A stretch of 64,000 nt of DNA from Paenibacillus alkalitolerans (GTDB lineage Bacteria; Bacillota; Bacilli; Paenibacillales; YIM-B00363): the NCBI RefSeq assembly GCF_016482785.1, contig NZ_JAEMXM010000014.1:82938-146937 (forward strand). The letters run 5' to 3'. Under the pieces are notes generated by a model that did not search any database, was not told the origin of the DNA, and saw only the letters and a program-made list of their open reading frames with translations. Of the stretch, positions 27,517 to 36,671 are shown piece by piece; position 1 is the first letter of the stretch, and each line of letters starts with the position of its first letter. Made by a program: the position numbers and the translations under genes.

Positions 27517-28152
27517 ATGGCAACCGTATTGTATATCACAGCACATCCGAACGATCATCAAGCGTCCTATAGTATGGCGGTCGGCAAAGCATTTATTGAA
27601 GCTTACCGGGAGGCTCATCCTTCCGATGAAGTCGTGCATTTGGATTTGTACCAAATGAATATTCCGCAGCTTGACGCGGATATATTCAGCGGCTGGGGAA
27701 AACTTCGTTCCGGTTCCGCGTTCGACCAGCTTTCCGATGCGGAGAAGACCAAGGTAGGCAGATTAAACGAACTGGTGGACCAATTTGTCGCAGCGGATAA
27801 ATATGTGTTTGTGTCTCCGATGTGGAACTTTTCCTTTCCTCCGGTTTTGAAAGCCTATATCGACGCCATATGCATAGCCGGAAAAACCTTCAAATATACG
27901 GAGAGCGGTCCTATAGGCTTGCTTACCGATAAAAAAGCCCTTCATATTCAAGCGAGCGGAGGCGTGTATTCGGAAGGACCGGCTGCAGCCTTCGAAAGCG
28001 GACACAGTTATCTGAAGAAAATCATGCAGTTCATTGGCGTTCCTTCGTTTGAAGGTATTTTTGCAGAAGGAATGGCCGCAATGCCGGATCAGGCGCAATC
28101 GATAAAGGAAAAGGCAATAGCGAAAGCGGAAGCTGCGGCGAAACAATTTTGA
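27517..28152 (+). CDS. azoR: FMN-dependent NADH azoreductase
   Basis: 211 residues, flavodoxin-like fold. FMN-phosphate loop near residues 8-18 ([12 protein letters not shown]), the [18 protein letters not shown] motif (~104-121) and ASGGVYS (~152). The size equals B. subtilis AzoR-type proteins. It reduces quinones and azo compounds with NADH and protects against electrophile stress. ATG follows AAGAAGGGATGATAAACC. Single gene with its own strong terminator. Confidence 0.9.
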   Translation: MATVLYITAHPNDHQASYSMAVGKAFIEAYREAHPSDEVVHLDLYQMNIPQLDADIFSGWGKLRSGSAFDQLSDAEKTKVGRLNELVDQFVAADKYVFVSPMWNFSFPPVLKAYIDAICIAGKTFKYTESGPIGLLTDKKALHIQASGGVYSEGPAAAFESGHSYLKKIMQFIGVPSFEGIFAEGMAAMPDQAQSIKEKAIAKAEAAAKQF

Positions 28153-28160
28153 AACATGGG

Positions 28161-28191
28161 AACCACCGACTTTTTGGTCGGTGGTTTTTTT
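28161..28191 (+). terminator. Strong terminator after azoR
   Basis: AACCACCGAC-ttttt-GGTCGGTGGTTTTTTT: a ten-pair stem and long T-run, nine bases past the stop. Confidence 0.93.
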
Positions 28192-28193
28192 AA

Positions 28194-28320
28194 CGATAAA
28201 GAATTTATAAGTTTTCTGCTTTAGCAGGAAATGAGTAAATTCTTTACCAAGAAAAACTTCCTCTTACTCGCGGTCGCTCATCCTTGAATGCACTTCGATA
28301 GAAGTTTTTCTTATGAATCG
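28194..28320. repeat. Two-hairpin intergenic repeat, copy B
   Basis: Better-preserved copy of the element at 2701-2832. The left hairpin is nearly perfect: AAAGAATTTATAAGTTTTCTGC pairing with GCAGGAAATGAGTAAATTCTTT around a short loop. The right hairpin has AAGAAAAACTTC and GAAGTTTTTCTT arms. It sits between convergent genes directly after the azoR terminator. It is shaped like REP/BIME elements, which are moved by RAYT-type transposases; no such gene is in the window. Confidence 0.85.
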
Positions 28321-28329
28321 GACGGGATC

Positions 28330-29094
28330 TCAAGGAATGACGTCCCAAACTTGTTTGCCGATGAGAATAATCGTTACTCCAATAAATAAAATCCGGACAT
28401 AACCGGTACCTTTACGGATCGCAAGCCGGGAACCGACAACAGCTCCTGCGATCATAGCGATTCCCATCACCAGACCATGCGTATAACTGACGGAATCCAA
28501 GAAAATAAACGTAATCAAACTGGCTATATTGCTGGCAAAGTTTAGTGGTTTGGCATTTCCCGCAGCGGTTACAAAGTCAAATCCCAAGAAAAGAAAAGCG
28601 AAGATCAGAAACGAACCCGTTCCGGGTCCGAAGAATCCGTCATAAAAGCCTATGATAAAAGCGACCAAAACGCTGAAAACACCGGTTTTTTTTGTTATTC
28701 CCGCATACGTGGACATTTTTCCCCAGTCTTTTTTTAATAAGGTATAGAGTGTTACTCCAACGAGCAAAACAATGACCAATGGCTTCAGAAACGAAGACGG
28801 AACGAGGCGAACCGTATAGGTACCTAACACAGCCCCCGCCAACGAAAACGGGATGAGATATTTTACTAATTTAAAATTGATTTTCCCGGATCGAATAAAC
28901 GAAATCGTACTTGTCAAAGTAGACATGGAAGAGGCTAATTTATTCGTTCCCAATACGACCGGCAGCGGAAGTCCGGTTAATAAAAGCGCAGGAATCGAAA
29001 TTAACCCTCCTCCCCCTACCACGGAATCGATAAAAGAAGCCAAAAAACCGAGTCCTAGTAAAAGTATAATCATTTCAACACTTATGTCTTGCAA
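28330..29094 (-). CDS. TauE/SafE-family anion exporter (sulfite exporter-type)
   Basis: 254 residues, seven to eight membrane segments. The N-terminal half carries FLASFIDSVVGGGGLISIPA (the GGGG loop typical of PF01925) and the second half GFYDGFFGPGTGSFLIF, the repeat of that loop. Family members move sulfite, sulfonates or sulfoacetate across the membrane. Transcribed away from a LysR gene, its probable regulator. Low-GC codon use is similar to the LysR gene. Confidence 0.88.
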   Translation of the reverse strand: MQDISVEMIILLLGLGFLASFIDSVVGGGGLISIPALLLTGLPLPVVLGTNKLASSMSTLTSTISFIRSGKINFKLVKYLIPFSLAGAVLGTYTVRLVPSSFLKPLVIVLLVGVTLYTLLKKDWGKMSTYAGITKKTGVFSVLVAFIIGFYDGFFGPGTGSFLIFAFLFLGFDFVTAAGNAKPLNFASNIASLITFIFLDSVSYTHGLVMGIAMIAGAVVGSRLAIRKGTGYVRILFIGVTIILIGKQVWDVIP

Positions 29095-29185
29095 CGGAGT
29101 GCCTCCTATCAGCCGCTGAGTGATGCTTCTACATCATTTTACCTCCCCGAGATTCATCGGAATAATATATAATTTATAGGTATTC

Positions 29186-29200
29186 ATAGATTGTAACTAT
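29186..29200 (+). promoter_or_regulatory. Candidate LysR box between the TauE/SafE and LysR genes
   Basis: ATAG-attgtaa-CTAT is a short dyad of the T-N11-A kind, ending 19 bases before the LysR start codon and within the divergent promoter region. LysR proteins commonly bind such sites to control themselves and the divergent gene. Confidence 0.4.
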
Positions 29201-29218
29201 ATATAAGCAGGAGCGAAA

Positions 29219-30094
29219 ATGAATTTACATACATTGAGAGTGTTTTTCGAGGTTGCCAATCATCAAAGCGTAACGGCGGCATCCGCGAGCCTTGCCATCA
29301 GTCAACCGTCCGTTACCGCCCAGATTCGAAAGCTGGAGAAGGAAACGGGATTGAAAGTGATTGAACCGCATGGAAGAGGGATACGTTTAACCGAGGCGGG
29401 CGAAATGATTTATGCCCATGCTCAACGGCTGTTCGCGATGGAAAGAGAACTGGAAATGAAGCTTAAGGATTTCCGTGAAGGTAAGACAGGAACATTAAGG
29501 ATCACCTCGACAGGTTTACCCGCCAATATGTTTCTGCCGAAATGGGTTGCTTCCTTTAAGAAACAAAATCCTCAAGTCGACATTATATTGAATGTTGTTA
29601 ACTCAATGGAAGCGAATAGACGGTTATTGCAATATGAAGCGGATTTCGCTTTCATTGCGGGCATTTCGAAGCATCAGGATATTAATTACGAAAAGCTGTT
29701 TGACGACGAGCTTTGGTTTATCGTACCGAAGGGTCACCGGTTTGATTCCCAAGTGGCAACATTAGAAGAAATGATGGCAGAGCCCTTTTTCATGCGGGAG
29801 GAAGGCAGCAGTATAAGGGAACAGCTGTTGGCGCTGTGCAGAATCCATGATATTTCTCCGCCGAGAAGAGCACTGCAGTATAACGGGATGAACCTGTCCA
29901 TTAAAACAGTCCAAGAAGGATACGGAGCCATGTTGGTTCCCGCCTTGGCAGTGAAAAGCATGGTCGAAAACGGAGAGCTCGGGCGAGTCTTTATAGAGGG
30001 GATTGATATTAAGAGACCGATCTACTTCTGTACGAGAAAGGATGATTTGTTGTCCCCCGTTGCGAAGGTATTTTATGAATTAGTGAAGGGGTAG
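29219..30094 (+). CDS. LysR-family transcriptional regulator
   Basis: 291 residues. N-terminal winged HTH (residues 1-60; MNLHTLRVFFEVANHQSVT, ASLAISQPSVTAQIRKLE), linker helix, then a LysR substrate domain (~90-290; GTLRITSTGLPANMFLPKWV). It resembles the CysL/YwfK group that controls sulfur genes in Bacillus, which fits the divergent sulfite-type exporter, but the ligand is unknown. ATG follows AGCAGGAGCGAAA. Confidence 0.88.
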   Translation: MNLHTLRVFFEVANHQSVTAASASLAISQPSVTAQIRKLEKETGLKVIEPHGRGIRLTEAGEMIYAHAQRLFAMERELEMKLKDFREGKTGTLRITSTGLPANMFLPKWVASFKKQNPQVDIILNVVNSMEANRRLLQYEADFAFIAGISKHQDINYEKLFDDELWFIVPKGHRFDSQVATLEEMMAEPFFMREEGSSIREQLLALCRIHDISPPRRALQYNGMNLSIKTVQEGYGAMLVPALAVKSMVENGELGRVFIEGIDIKRPIYFCTRKDDLLSPVAKVFYELVKG

Positions 30095-30097
30095 CCC

Positions 30098-30510
30098 TTG
30101 GTGTATCCCGCCGTGATATCCGGGTTCGAACTCCCTTATGAGCACTATACCCATGGTTCAGTTAAACCGGTTGACGGATTTGGTTATGACCTCTATTTCG
30201 ACTGCCCTTTGCAGTCCTCCCCCCATGCTCCACACGCAATATAGCCGCGGCTCCCTCCCAATACTAACTCTCTTGCGGGTACTATCCCCTGTCGTCAGAT
30301 AATGGCAACGGTCGCAAACGCAGGCAGTGCGAAAAAAGCAAGGATCTAAGTTCTCTCCGCCTAAGAGGACATACGGATCGCGCAAAGAGTGCCGATGACC
30401 AGATCATCAGGACGAGAAGATCAGACGATCTGAATCTAGGGGAGAGTGCACGTAGGGGAATCAACGTAATCGTTCCTCAAGCCTTTGCCGCATGAGCATA
30501 TCGGAGAAGA
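30098..30510. repeat. Dispersed ~400-bp intergenic repeat, copy D
   Basis: Closest relative of copy C (15485-15870), in the same orientation, filling most of the 627-base gap between the LysR gene and the membrane AraC gene. It contains three units of the form ACTATnCCC..GTTCAG or GTCAG and a dyad GATCAGACGATCTGA near the right end. No protein or known structured RNA was recognised. Bases 30511-30721 hold only the leader of the AraC gene, with GGAGGGAGGGG at 30661. Confidence 0.8.
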
Positions 30511-30721
30511 CCATTTTACGAACATATAACCCGGACATCCAATTTGGTTGCACGGTTTATGCACTGTTCCGAAACAGAACTGGTTTTCCTGAAACGGTTC
30601 CCGTCAATTCGAAAGTTCAAACGTCCGCTTGTTGACAAACATCCGGATCATTTAGTTTTATGGAGGGAGGGGAAAGTGAAAGGAATTCGAAAGCACGTCT
30701 TGAGGGAAAGGTGAACGCGGT

Positions 30722-32998
30722 ATGGCAACCAAGAAAGCTTCCGGACGCGGAAAGTTCTACCGAATGAGTTTGATCACCATTCTGCTCATTACCTGCATCC
30801 CGGGACTGATTATCGGGGTATCTTTATATGTCTTCATTACTGAAAAAATCGAGTACGAGCTGCGGCAAATTCACCAAGATCGGCTTGCGGAGACGATCCA
30901 ATCGGTAGACGATCAATTTTCGTATTTGGAGTTGACCCTCGCGCATTGGGCGCACGATCCTGTATTCGGTGACGCTTTGAAGCGGCTCGATTTCATTAAC
31001 GGCTCCCGGCAAATCTTTGATTTATATAAGACGCTTATCGTCGTGGAAGGCACGCACCCGCTCATTCAGCAGGTGGAGCTGGTCTTACTGGAGCCGCAAG
31101 GGTATCTTTTCAATACGGAGCAGTACGTTCGTCTTCAAGCCGATGACATAAAGCAGTACGATGATCTGCTGAAGGAGAAACGGCCGCTGCACTGGACGTT
31201 GTCCGAGTCGTCCATGACGGTCGCGCACAGTATCCCGGGCGGGCTCGCGCGTCCGTTCGGATTGCTGAGGGCGACTCTCAACGAGTCTCGAACCAAACAG
31301 CTGTTAGGCGGGCTGGATCCGTACGGCAACGGCACTGTGTTTTTGATGGACGAGCGAGGCGCGTTTCTTCGGCACGGCGGCCATCAGAAGGTTTCCGGTT
31401 TGGAAGCCGCCCTTCGGGACAAAGTGCTGGCGCAAGCCAGTACGCGCGGATCGTTCGCGTTGGAGTGGAACGGTGAGACATACTCAGTCTCTTTCGGCGA
31501 GATGAAGCGGCTAGGCTCCAGCTGGATCTTCGTATCCGCCGCCTCGATGACGGCGATTACGCAGCCGGTCGCGGAGGTGACCCGAATCATCACGATCATC
31601 AGCGCCGCCGGGTTGACGGTCGCATTATTCCTTTCATGGTTCGCCTCGCAGTGGCTGTATCGCCCGATAGAGAGGCTTAAGCGGCTGTTTGGGACCGATG
31701 CCGGCCATCCAACGGACGCGAAGGACGAGTTCGAGTGGATCGGCCATCAGTGGGAGCGAGTCACGAACGAAAGCCTGAACCTGCACAACCGTCTCAAACA
31801 GCAGTTGCCTCGGCTGAGGGAAGGGTTTATCTTGCAGCTGGTGCAGGGTCACTTGTCCGCATTGTCGGAAATGGATCTGCGCGATCGGATGCAGAGCTAC
31901 GGCCTTTCCATGGGGGACCGGACGATCTGCGCGATGGTCGTGCAGTTGACGGGCTTCTCGAAGCTGGAGGGAAGGTTCTCCCACGGCGATCAGGGGCTCG
32001 TGTCTTTCGCGGCGGCCAATATGATGGAGGAGCTCGCGACCGCGAAATTCAAGCAGGTGCAGATCGTACACTTTCACGACTTGTGGATCGGCCTCTTGGT
32101 CCTGCTGCCGCCGCCAGAGGGGTCGAATAGGAAGCAACTGTTCGACTTGGCGCACGAAATGGTCGATGCCGTTCAGAACATTTTGAGGATCAACGTAACG
32201 ATTAGCATCAGTCCCGAATCGCGCAGCATTCGCGACGGGTACGAGCTGTTCGAAGAGGCGAAACGGGCGATCGGCTATCGCGAGCTCGGGGCTAAGAGCC
32301 AAATTATCGACGTTGCGCAGCTCGAAGCGTTCGAGTCGGAAATTCGCATCGACTACCCGCTCGCGATCGAAAAGCAGCTGCTTCACGCCATGCGAAGCGG
32401 CGAACGGGAACAAGTCGACCGACTGATCGAGGCGTTCATGGCCGAGCTCTCCGAGCAAGGCAAGGAAGTGAGCGTGAGACAAAACGTGCTCCATCTGATC
32501 GGGAGAATCCATCATACGATCCTGGAGGCCGGTGTCGATCCTTACCGCGTATTCGGGATGGCGGATTTGTACGAGGAGGTCGCCGCGCTCGGCGAGCCGG
32601 ACGAACTGCTCGCTTGGATGAAGAAGGACGTCGTCGAGCCGTATCTCCGGTACTTCCGGAATCGTGACGAAACTCGGTTCAAGCATATGGTCGAACAAAC
32701 CGTGGACTTGGTCCACGGCCACTACGAAACCGATATCTCGCTCGATCAATGCGCCGATAAGCTCGGTACGACATCCTATACGCTTAGCAAAGCGTTCCGT
32801 CAAGTGGCGGGCAAAAATTTTATCGATTACTTAACGGACGTACGTTTGGACGAGGCGAAGAAGTTATTGCGCGATACGGATATTAAGGTGAACGACATCG
32901 CTCAACAGGTCGGATACCATTCGAGTTACTTCCATCGGATTTTCAAGAAGCGCGAGGGCGTCTCTCCGACGAAATTCCGGGATATCAGCCGTCAATAG
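30722..32998 (+). CDS. Membrane-anchored two-domain AraC-family regulator (sensor plus HTH)
   Basis: 758 residues. Membrane segment 1 (~17-38), an extracellular Cache-like sensor (~40-280) and membrane segment 2 (~288-310; SAAGLTVALFLSWFASQWLY). A linker follows, then a YesN/YtdP-type middle domain (~370-540) and a C-terminal double HTH (~655-755; ISLDQCADKLGTTSYTLSKA and VNDIAQQVGYHSSYFHRIF). This architecture is known from Bacillus/Paenibacillus regulators that sense sugar or its binding protein outside the cell and activate the neighbouring LplABC operon, which starts 165 bases downstream. ATG follows GGGAAAGGTGAACGCGGT. Confidence 0.9.
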   Translation: MATKKASGRGKFYRMSLITILLITCIPGLIIGVSLYVFITEKIEYELRQIHQDRLAETIQSVDDQFSYLELTLAHWAHDPVFGDALKRLDFINGSRQIFDLYKTLIVVEGTHPLIQQVELVLLEPQGYLFNTEQYVRLQADDIKQYDDLLKEKRPLHWTLSESSMTVAHSIPGGLARPFGLLRATLNESRTKQLLGGLDPYGNGTVFLMDERGAFLRHGGHQKVSGLEAALRDKVLAQASTRGSFALEWNGETYSVSFGEMKRLGSSWIFVSAASMTAITQPVAEVTRIITIISAAGLTVALFLSWFASQWLYRPIERLKRLFGTDAGHPTDAKDEFEWIGHQWERVTNESLNLHNRLKQQLPRLREGFILQLVQGHLSALSEMDLRDRMQSYGLSMGDRTICAMVVQLTGFSKLEGRFSHGDQGLVSFAAANMMEELATAKFKQVQIVHFHDLWIGLLVLLPPPEGSNRKQLFDLAHEMVDAVQNILRINVTISISPESRSIRDGYELFEEAKRAIGYRELGAKSQIIDVAQLEAFESEIRIDYPLAIEKQLLHAMRSGEREQVDRLIEAFMAELSEQGKEVSVRQNVLHLIGRIHHTILEAGVDPYRVFGMADLYEEVAALGEPDELLAWMKKDVVEPYLRYFRNRDETRFKHMVEQTVDLVHGHYETDISLDQCADKLGTTSYTLSKAFRQVAGKNFIDYLTDVRLDEAKKLLRDTDIKVNDIAQQVGYHSSYFHRIFKKREGVSPTKFRDISRQ

Positions 32999-33037
32999 CA
33001 GGTCTTGCAAAATCGGTACGGGTCGGCAAAACTAGTG

Positions 33038-33075
33038 CGGCAGGCTGCATCAACCTAGATGCGGCCTGCTTTTTT
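33038..33075 (+). terminator. Terminator between the AraC regulator and the importer operon
   Basis: GCAGGCTGCATC-aacct-(A)GATGCGGCCTGC followed by TTTTTTT. The regulator and importer are therefore separate transcripts or linked only by read-through. Confidence 0.88.
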
Positions 33076-33162
33076 TCTGTGCAAAAATGTCCGGTTGAAG
33101 GAAACGGCATCGTGCTTTACGGTTACGACAGACAAGAGCAACGGCGTAGAAGGAGGAACAGC

Positions 33163-34134
33163 ATGAACAGCACCGTACATGTCGAAGAAGCGACTCCGGG
33201 AGCAAATCGCAACGCGAACGTTAACCGAAGAATTCAATTCCTTAAAAGATTGGTTCGGGATCGTTATTTGTACCTATTGGCATTCCCGGGCTTGCTATTC
33301 TTTTTACTATTCAAGTTCGTTCCAATGGGCGGCATCGCAATCGCTTTCCAAAACTACTCGCCGTTCATGGGATTCTTGAAAAGTCCGTGGGTGGGCTTCG
33401 ATCACTTCGTTCGATTGTTTACCGGGGATCAGTTCTGGCTGCTGTTTCGCAACACGATGGCGATCAGCCTTATGAATTTATTCTTTTTCTTTCCATTGCC
33501 GATCGTGCTGGCGCTGCTCCTGAACGAACTGCGAAACGAAAAGTACAAGCGACTCATCCAGACGATCGTGTATTTGCCGCACTTCCTCTCGTGGGTCATT
33601 ATCGTAAGCTTGACGTTCTTGATGTTATCCGTATCGCAAGGTGTCATTAACCAGATGATCGAAGCAGCCGGCTATGAAAAGTTTCCGTTCTTAACGGAAC
33701 CGAAATTGTTCTGGATTTTGCTCACGCTGCAGTCGATCTGGAAGGATGCGGGCTGGGGCACCATCATTTTCTTGGCTGCAATGGCCGGCGTCGATCCGCA
33801 GCTGTACGAGGCGGCCAAGATGGACGGCGCGAATCGGCTTCGTTCGATGTGGCACGTCACGCTTCCTGCCATCCGCAACGTCGTCGTCATTCTGTTCATC
33901 TTGCAATTAGGCAGCATTATGGATGTAGGCTTCGAGCAGGTGTTTCTGATGAGCAACGGTTCCGTCAGCAACGTGGCCGAGGTATTCGAGACGTATGTCT
34001 ATCGTTTAGGCATTCAGCAAGGACAGTTCAGCTTCAGTACGGCCGTAGGCCTGTTCAAATCGGCCATCGGGCTCATTCTCGTCGTCATGGCGAACTATGT
34101 GTCCAAAAAATTGGGCGAAGAAGGCGTATTCTAA
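33163..34134 (+). CDS. Carbohydrate ABC importer permease, LplB type
   Basis: 323 residues from the ATG that follows AGAAGGAGGAACAGC; the frame is open further upstream but runs over the terminator. Six membrane segments after a ~35-residue polar N-terminus; EAA loop at ~214-233 (LYEAAKMDGANRLRSMWHVT). First gene of an importer controlled, by position, by the membrane AraC regulator. Confidence 0.9.
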   Translation: MNSTVHVEEATPGANRNANVNRRIQFLKRLVRDRYLYLLAFPGLLFFLLFKFVPMGGIAIAFQNYSPFMGFLKSPWVGFDHFVRLFTGDQFWLLFRNTMAISLMNLFFFFPLPIVLALLLNELRNEKYKRLIQTIVYLPHFLSWVIIVSLTFLMLSVSQGVINQMIEAAGYEKFPFLTEPKLFWILLTLQSIWKDAGWGTIIFLAAMAGVDPQLYEAAKMDGANRLRSMWHVTLPAIRNVVVILFILQLGSIMDVGFEQVFLMSNGSVSNVAEVFETYVYRLGIQQGQFSFSTAVGLFKSAIGLILVVMANYVSKKLGEEGVF

Positions 34135-34156
34135 CCCCCCTTGGAGGTGAACGCTC

Positions 34157-35026
34157 ATGCGTGAACATATTGGCAGCCGAATCTTTAATGCGGCGAATAT
34201 GGCGTTTCTGGCGCTTGTCGCCGCCGTCACGTTGTTCCCTATTTATTATGTCGTCGTCGTATCGTTCACCGATCCGATCGAATACTTGCAGCGCAAGCTG
34301 GTGCTGTTTCCGGCGAAATGGTCGCTTTCATCTTATGAATACTTGCTGAATAACGGTTCTTTCATGCGGTCGATCGGCAACAGCTTGTTCCTCGCTACCG
34401 TCGGGACAGCCTGCAGTCTAACGGTGACGGCGGCGCTGGCGTACGCGATCTCGAGGAAGCGCCTGGCGGGACGAAGAATGTTCCTCTTCCTTATCCTATT
34501 CACGATTCTATTCAACCCGGGCATCATCCCGAATTATTTGGTCGTGAAGGAAGCCGGGCTGCTCAACAGCCTCTGGTCGCTGATCATTCCCTCGTTGTCC
34601 AGCGGGTGGTTCGTCATACTGATGAAGAGCTTCTTCGACAACATTCCGGACGCTCTCGAAGAGGCGGCCACGATCGACGGTTGTAACGATTTAGCCATTT
34701 TCGCGCGAATCATCTTGCCATTGTCTTTGCCGGCGATCGCCGCGTTCGGGCTGTTTTACGCCGTCATGTATTGGAACATGTACTTCAACGCGCTGCTGTA
34801 CTTGAACGATTACGAGAAATGGCCGATCCAGCTCGTACTGCAGAACATCATTTCCGATTCCGCCGCAGGGATGCTTATGGAGGATCGTCTCACGCAGCAG
34901 CCTCCGCCTAGCGAAATGCTCAAGATGGCTGCGGTCGTAATCGCGGTCGCACCGATTCTATGCGTGTACCCGCTATTGCAGAAGCATTTCGCCAAAGGCG
35001 TCATGGTCGGCTCGGTGAAGGGGTAG
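34157..35026 (+). CDS. Carbohydrate ABC importer permease, LplC type
   Basis: 289 residues, six membrane segments, EAA loop at ~166-185 (LEEAATIDGCN...ILPLSLP), ending VMVGSVKG. ATG follows TTGGAGGTGAACGCTC, 22 bases after the first permease. Confidence 0.9.
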   Translation: MREHIGSRIFNAANMAFLALVAAVTLFPIYYVVVVSFTDPIEYLQRKLVLFPAKWSLSSYEYLLNNGSFMRSIGNSLFLATVGTACSLTVTAALAYAISRKRLAGRRMFLFLILFTILFNPGIIPNYLVVKEAGLLNSLWSLIIPSLSSGWFVILMKSFFDNIPDALEEAATIDGCNDLAIFARIILPLSLPAIAAFGLFYAVMYWNMYFNALLYLNDYEKWPIQLVLQNIISDSAAGMLMEDRLTQQPPPSEMLKMAAVVIAVAPILCVYPLLQKHFAKGVMVGSVKG

Positions 35027-35094
35027 GTTGAATAGAGTCGTCCTTGACGGGCGCTCTTTCATCATATAGAAACGTATTAAGGGAGGCCTTTAAA

Positions 35095-36666
35095 ATGAAA
35101 TGTTCCAAGCGAATCAACTGGTGGAAAAAGTCGTTGACAGCACTCATTGCGTTGTGCGTCATCCTGGCAGGCTGTACGGGAGGACAAAGCGCCCAAGAAC
35201 CGCCGGGAACCGGGGAAGCGGGTGCGTCGACGCAATCCGGAGAAAACGCGCCGGCGAAGGAAGAGCCGCTCCAAGTCTCGATCATGTCACATTTCTTCCA
35301 GGATACGCCTCCGGATAAAAACGGGGAAGTGCAAAAGTGGATGGAAGAAGCTCTCAACGCGAAGCTCGACATCCACTGGGTGTCCGTCAACAATTACGAG
35401 GACCGGTTCAACGTAACGGTGGCCTCCGGAGATCTTCCGGAACTGATCTTGGTGCGCGATCCGTTCTCTCCCGTCTTCCGAACGGGCGTCGAGCAAGGCG
35501 CGTTCTGGGATATTACGCCTTACTACAAGGATTATCCGAATTTAACCACGGTCGTCTCGGAGACGGCTTGGAACCTGACGAAGGCGAAAGACGGCAAAAA
35601 CTACGGCATTCCTCGTCCTCGTCCGACCGAAGGCGAAACGTTCTTTGCCATCCGCAAGGATTGGCTCGACCAACTCGGCCTCGAGCTGCCGACGACGACG
35701 GATGAATTGTACGCGGTAATGAAAGCGTTTGTAGGAAACGATATGGCCGGGGACGGTACGACCGTCGGCTTTACGGGCCATGTCAATCCCGACAATATGG
35801 GCAACCTCTCCCCGTTCATCAGCAGCTTCACGGGAGCGAACGGCGAGTGGAAGCTCATTGACGGTAAACTCGTATACGCCGATACGCTCCCGGAGACAAA
35901 AGCCGCGCTTGAGTACTTGGCGAACGCCTACAAAGACAAGCTGCTTCCGCCCGATTTCGCGTCGTTCCGGGCGAGCCAGTCCGTCGATCTCTATGAGGCC
36001 GGCAAAGCCGGCGTGATCGTAGAGAAAGCGGCGTCTATCTCGGGGTACTTGACGGCAACGAGAGCGTCGAATCCGGACGCGAATTACGAGGTGTTGTACC
36101 CGCTGACCTCCATCAACGGCTACAACCCGAGAGCGGCAGGATTCAACGGCATGCTGGCGATCCCGAAGTCGGTGCCGGAGGAGAAGATGAAGCGCATCCT
36201 CTCTATGCTGAACGATTGGATGTCCGACGAAGTGTATCAAATCCAGGAATGGGGGATCGAAGGCGTGCATCACAAGGTCGAGAACGGGCAGAAAGTGATT
36301 ATCGAAGAGAAGTTCACGGCGGACAGCATCGCAAACTATAACCAAATCGTGTTCAAGCATGGCCCGTACGCAAGCTCCTACGGCGACCATCATCCGGAGG
36401 AGATGAAGGAGGAGTTCGGCAAAATCCAGGACGAACGGGCGAAGACGAGCGTGCCGGACTACAGCATCGGTCTCTTCTCCGAGACGGCTCAAACGTATAT
36501 GCCGGAAATCCGAAAGAAGACGCAGGATCTGAAAATTAAGATCATCTTGGGCAGCGCGACGCTTGCCGATTGGGACGCCTATGTCAAGACGCTGAAGGAC
36601 GATCCGACGCTGAACAAGATAATCGAAGAAATCAACGCATCCTACGCGGCTCGCGCGGCGGAGTAA
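35095..36666 (+). CDS. Extracellular sugar-binding lipoprotein, LplA family
   Basis: 523 residues from the ATG that follows AGGGAGGCCTTTAAA. Signal peptide with lipobox ILAGC (Cys27), acidic and Gly-rich linker to ~60, then a family 1-type binding domain. Third component of the importer. Ligand unknown, though the two glycosidases that follow suggest an arabinose- or xylose-containing oligosaccharide. Confidence 0.9.
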   Translation: MKCSKRINWWKKSLTALIALCVILAGCTGGQSAQEPPGTGEAGASTQSGENAPAKEEPLQVSIMSHFFQDTPPDKNGEVQKWMEEALNAKLDIHWVSVNNYEDRFNVTVASGDLPELILVRDPFSPVFRTGVEQGAFWDITPYYKDYPNLTTVVSETAWNLTKAKDGKNYGIPRPRPTEGETFFAIRKDWLDQLGLELPTTTDELYAVMKAFVGNDMAGDGTTVGFTGHVNPDNMGNLSPFISSFTGANGEWKLIDGKLVYADTLPETKAALEYLANAYKDKLLPPDFASFRASQSVDLYEAGKAGVIVEKAASISGYLTATRASNPDANYEVLYPLTSINGYNPRAAGFNGMLAIPKSVPEEKMKRILSMLNDWMSDEVYQIQEWGIEGVHHKVENGQKVIIEEKFTADSIANYNQIVFKHGPYASSYGDHHPEEMKEEFGKIQDERAKTSVPDYSIGLFSETAQTYMPEIRKKTQDLKIKIILGSATLADWDAYVKTLKDDPTLNKIIEEINASYAARAAE

Positions 36667-36671
36667 GCCAG

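Noticed and set aside
30120..30150. tRNA gene (GGGTTCGAACTCCC resembles a T-arm)
   Set aside because: No acceptor, D or anticodon arm can be drawn around it, and the block is part of the dispersed repeat.
31634..32803. Long minus-strand open frame opposite the AraC regulator
   Set aside because: His/Arg-rich antisense shadow of a clear gene; the same applies to the long antisense frames at 35542-36492, 44087-45199, 45163-46602, 47744-49102 and 58384-59535.
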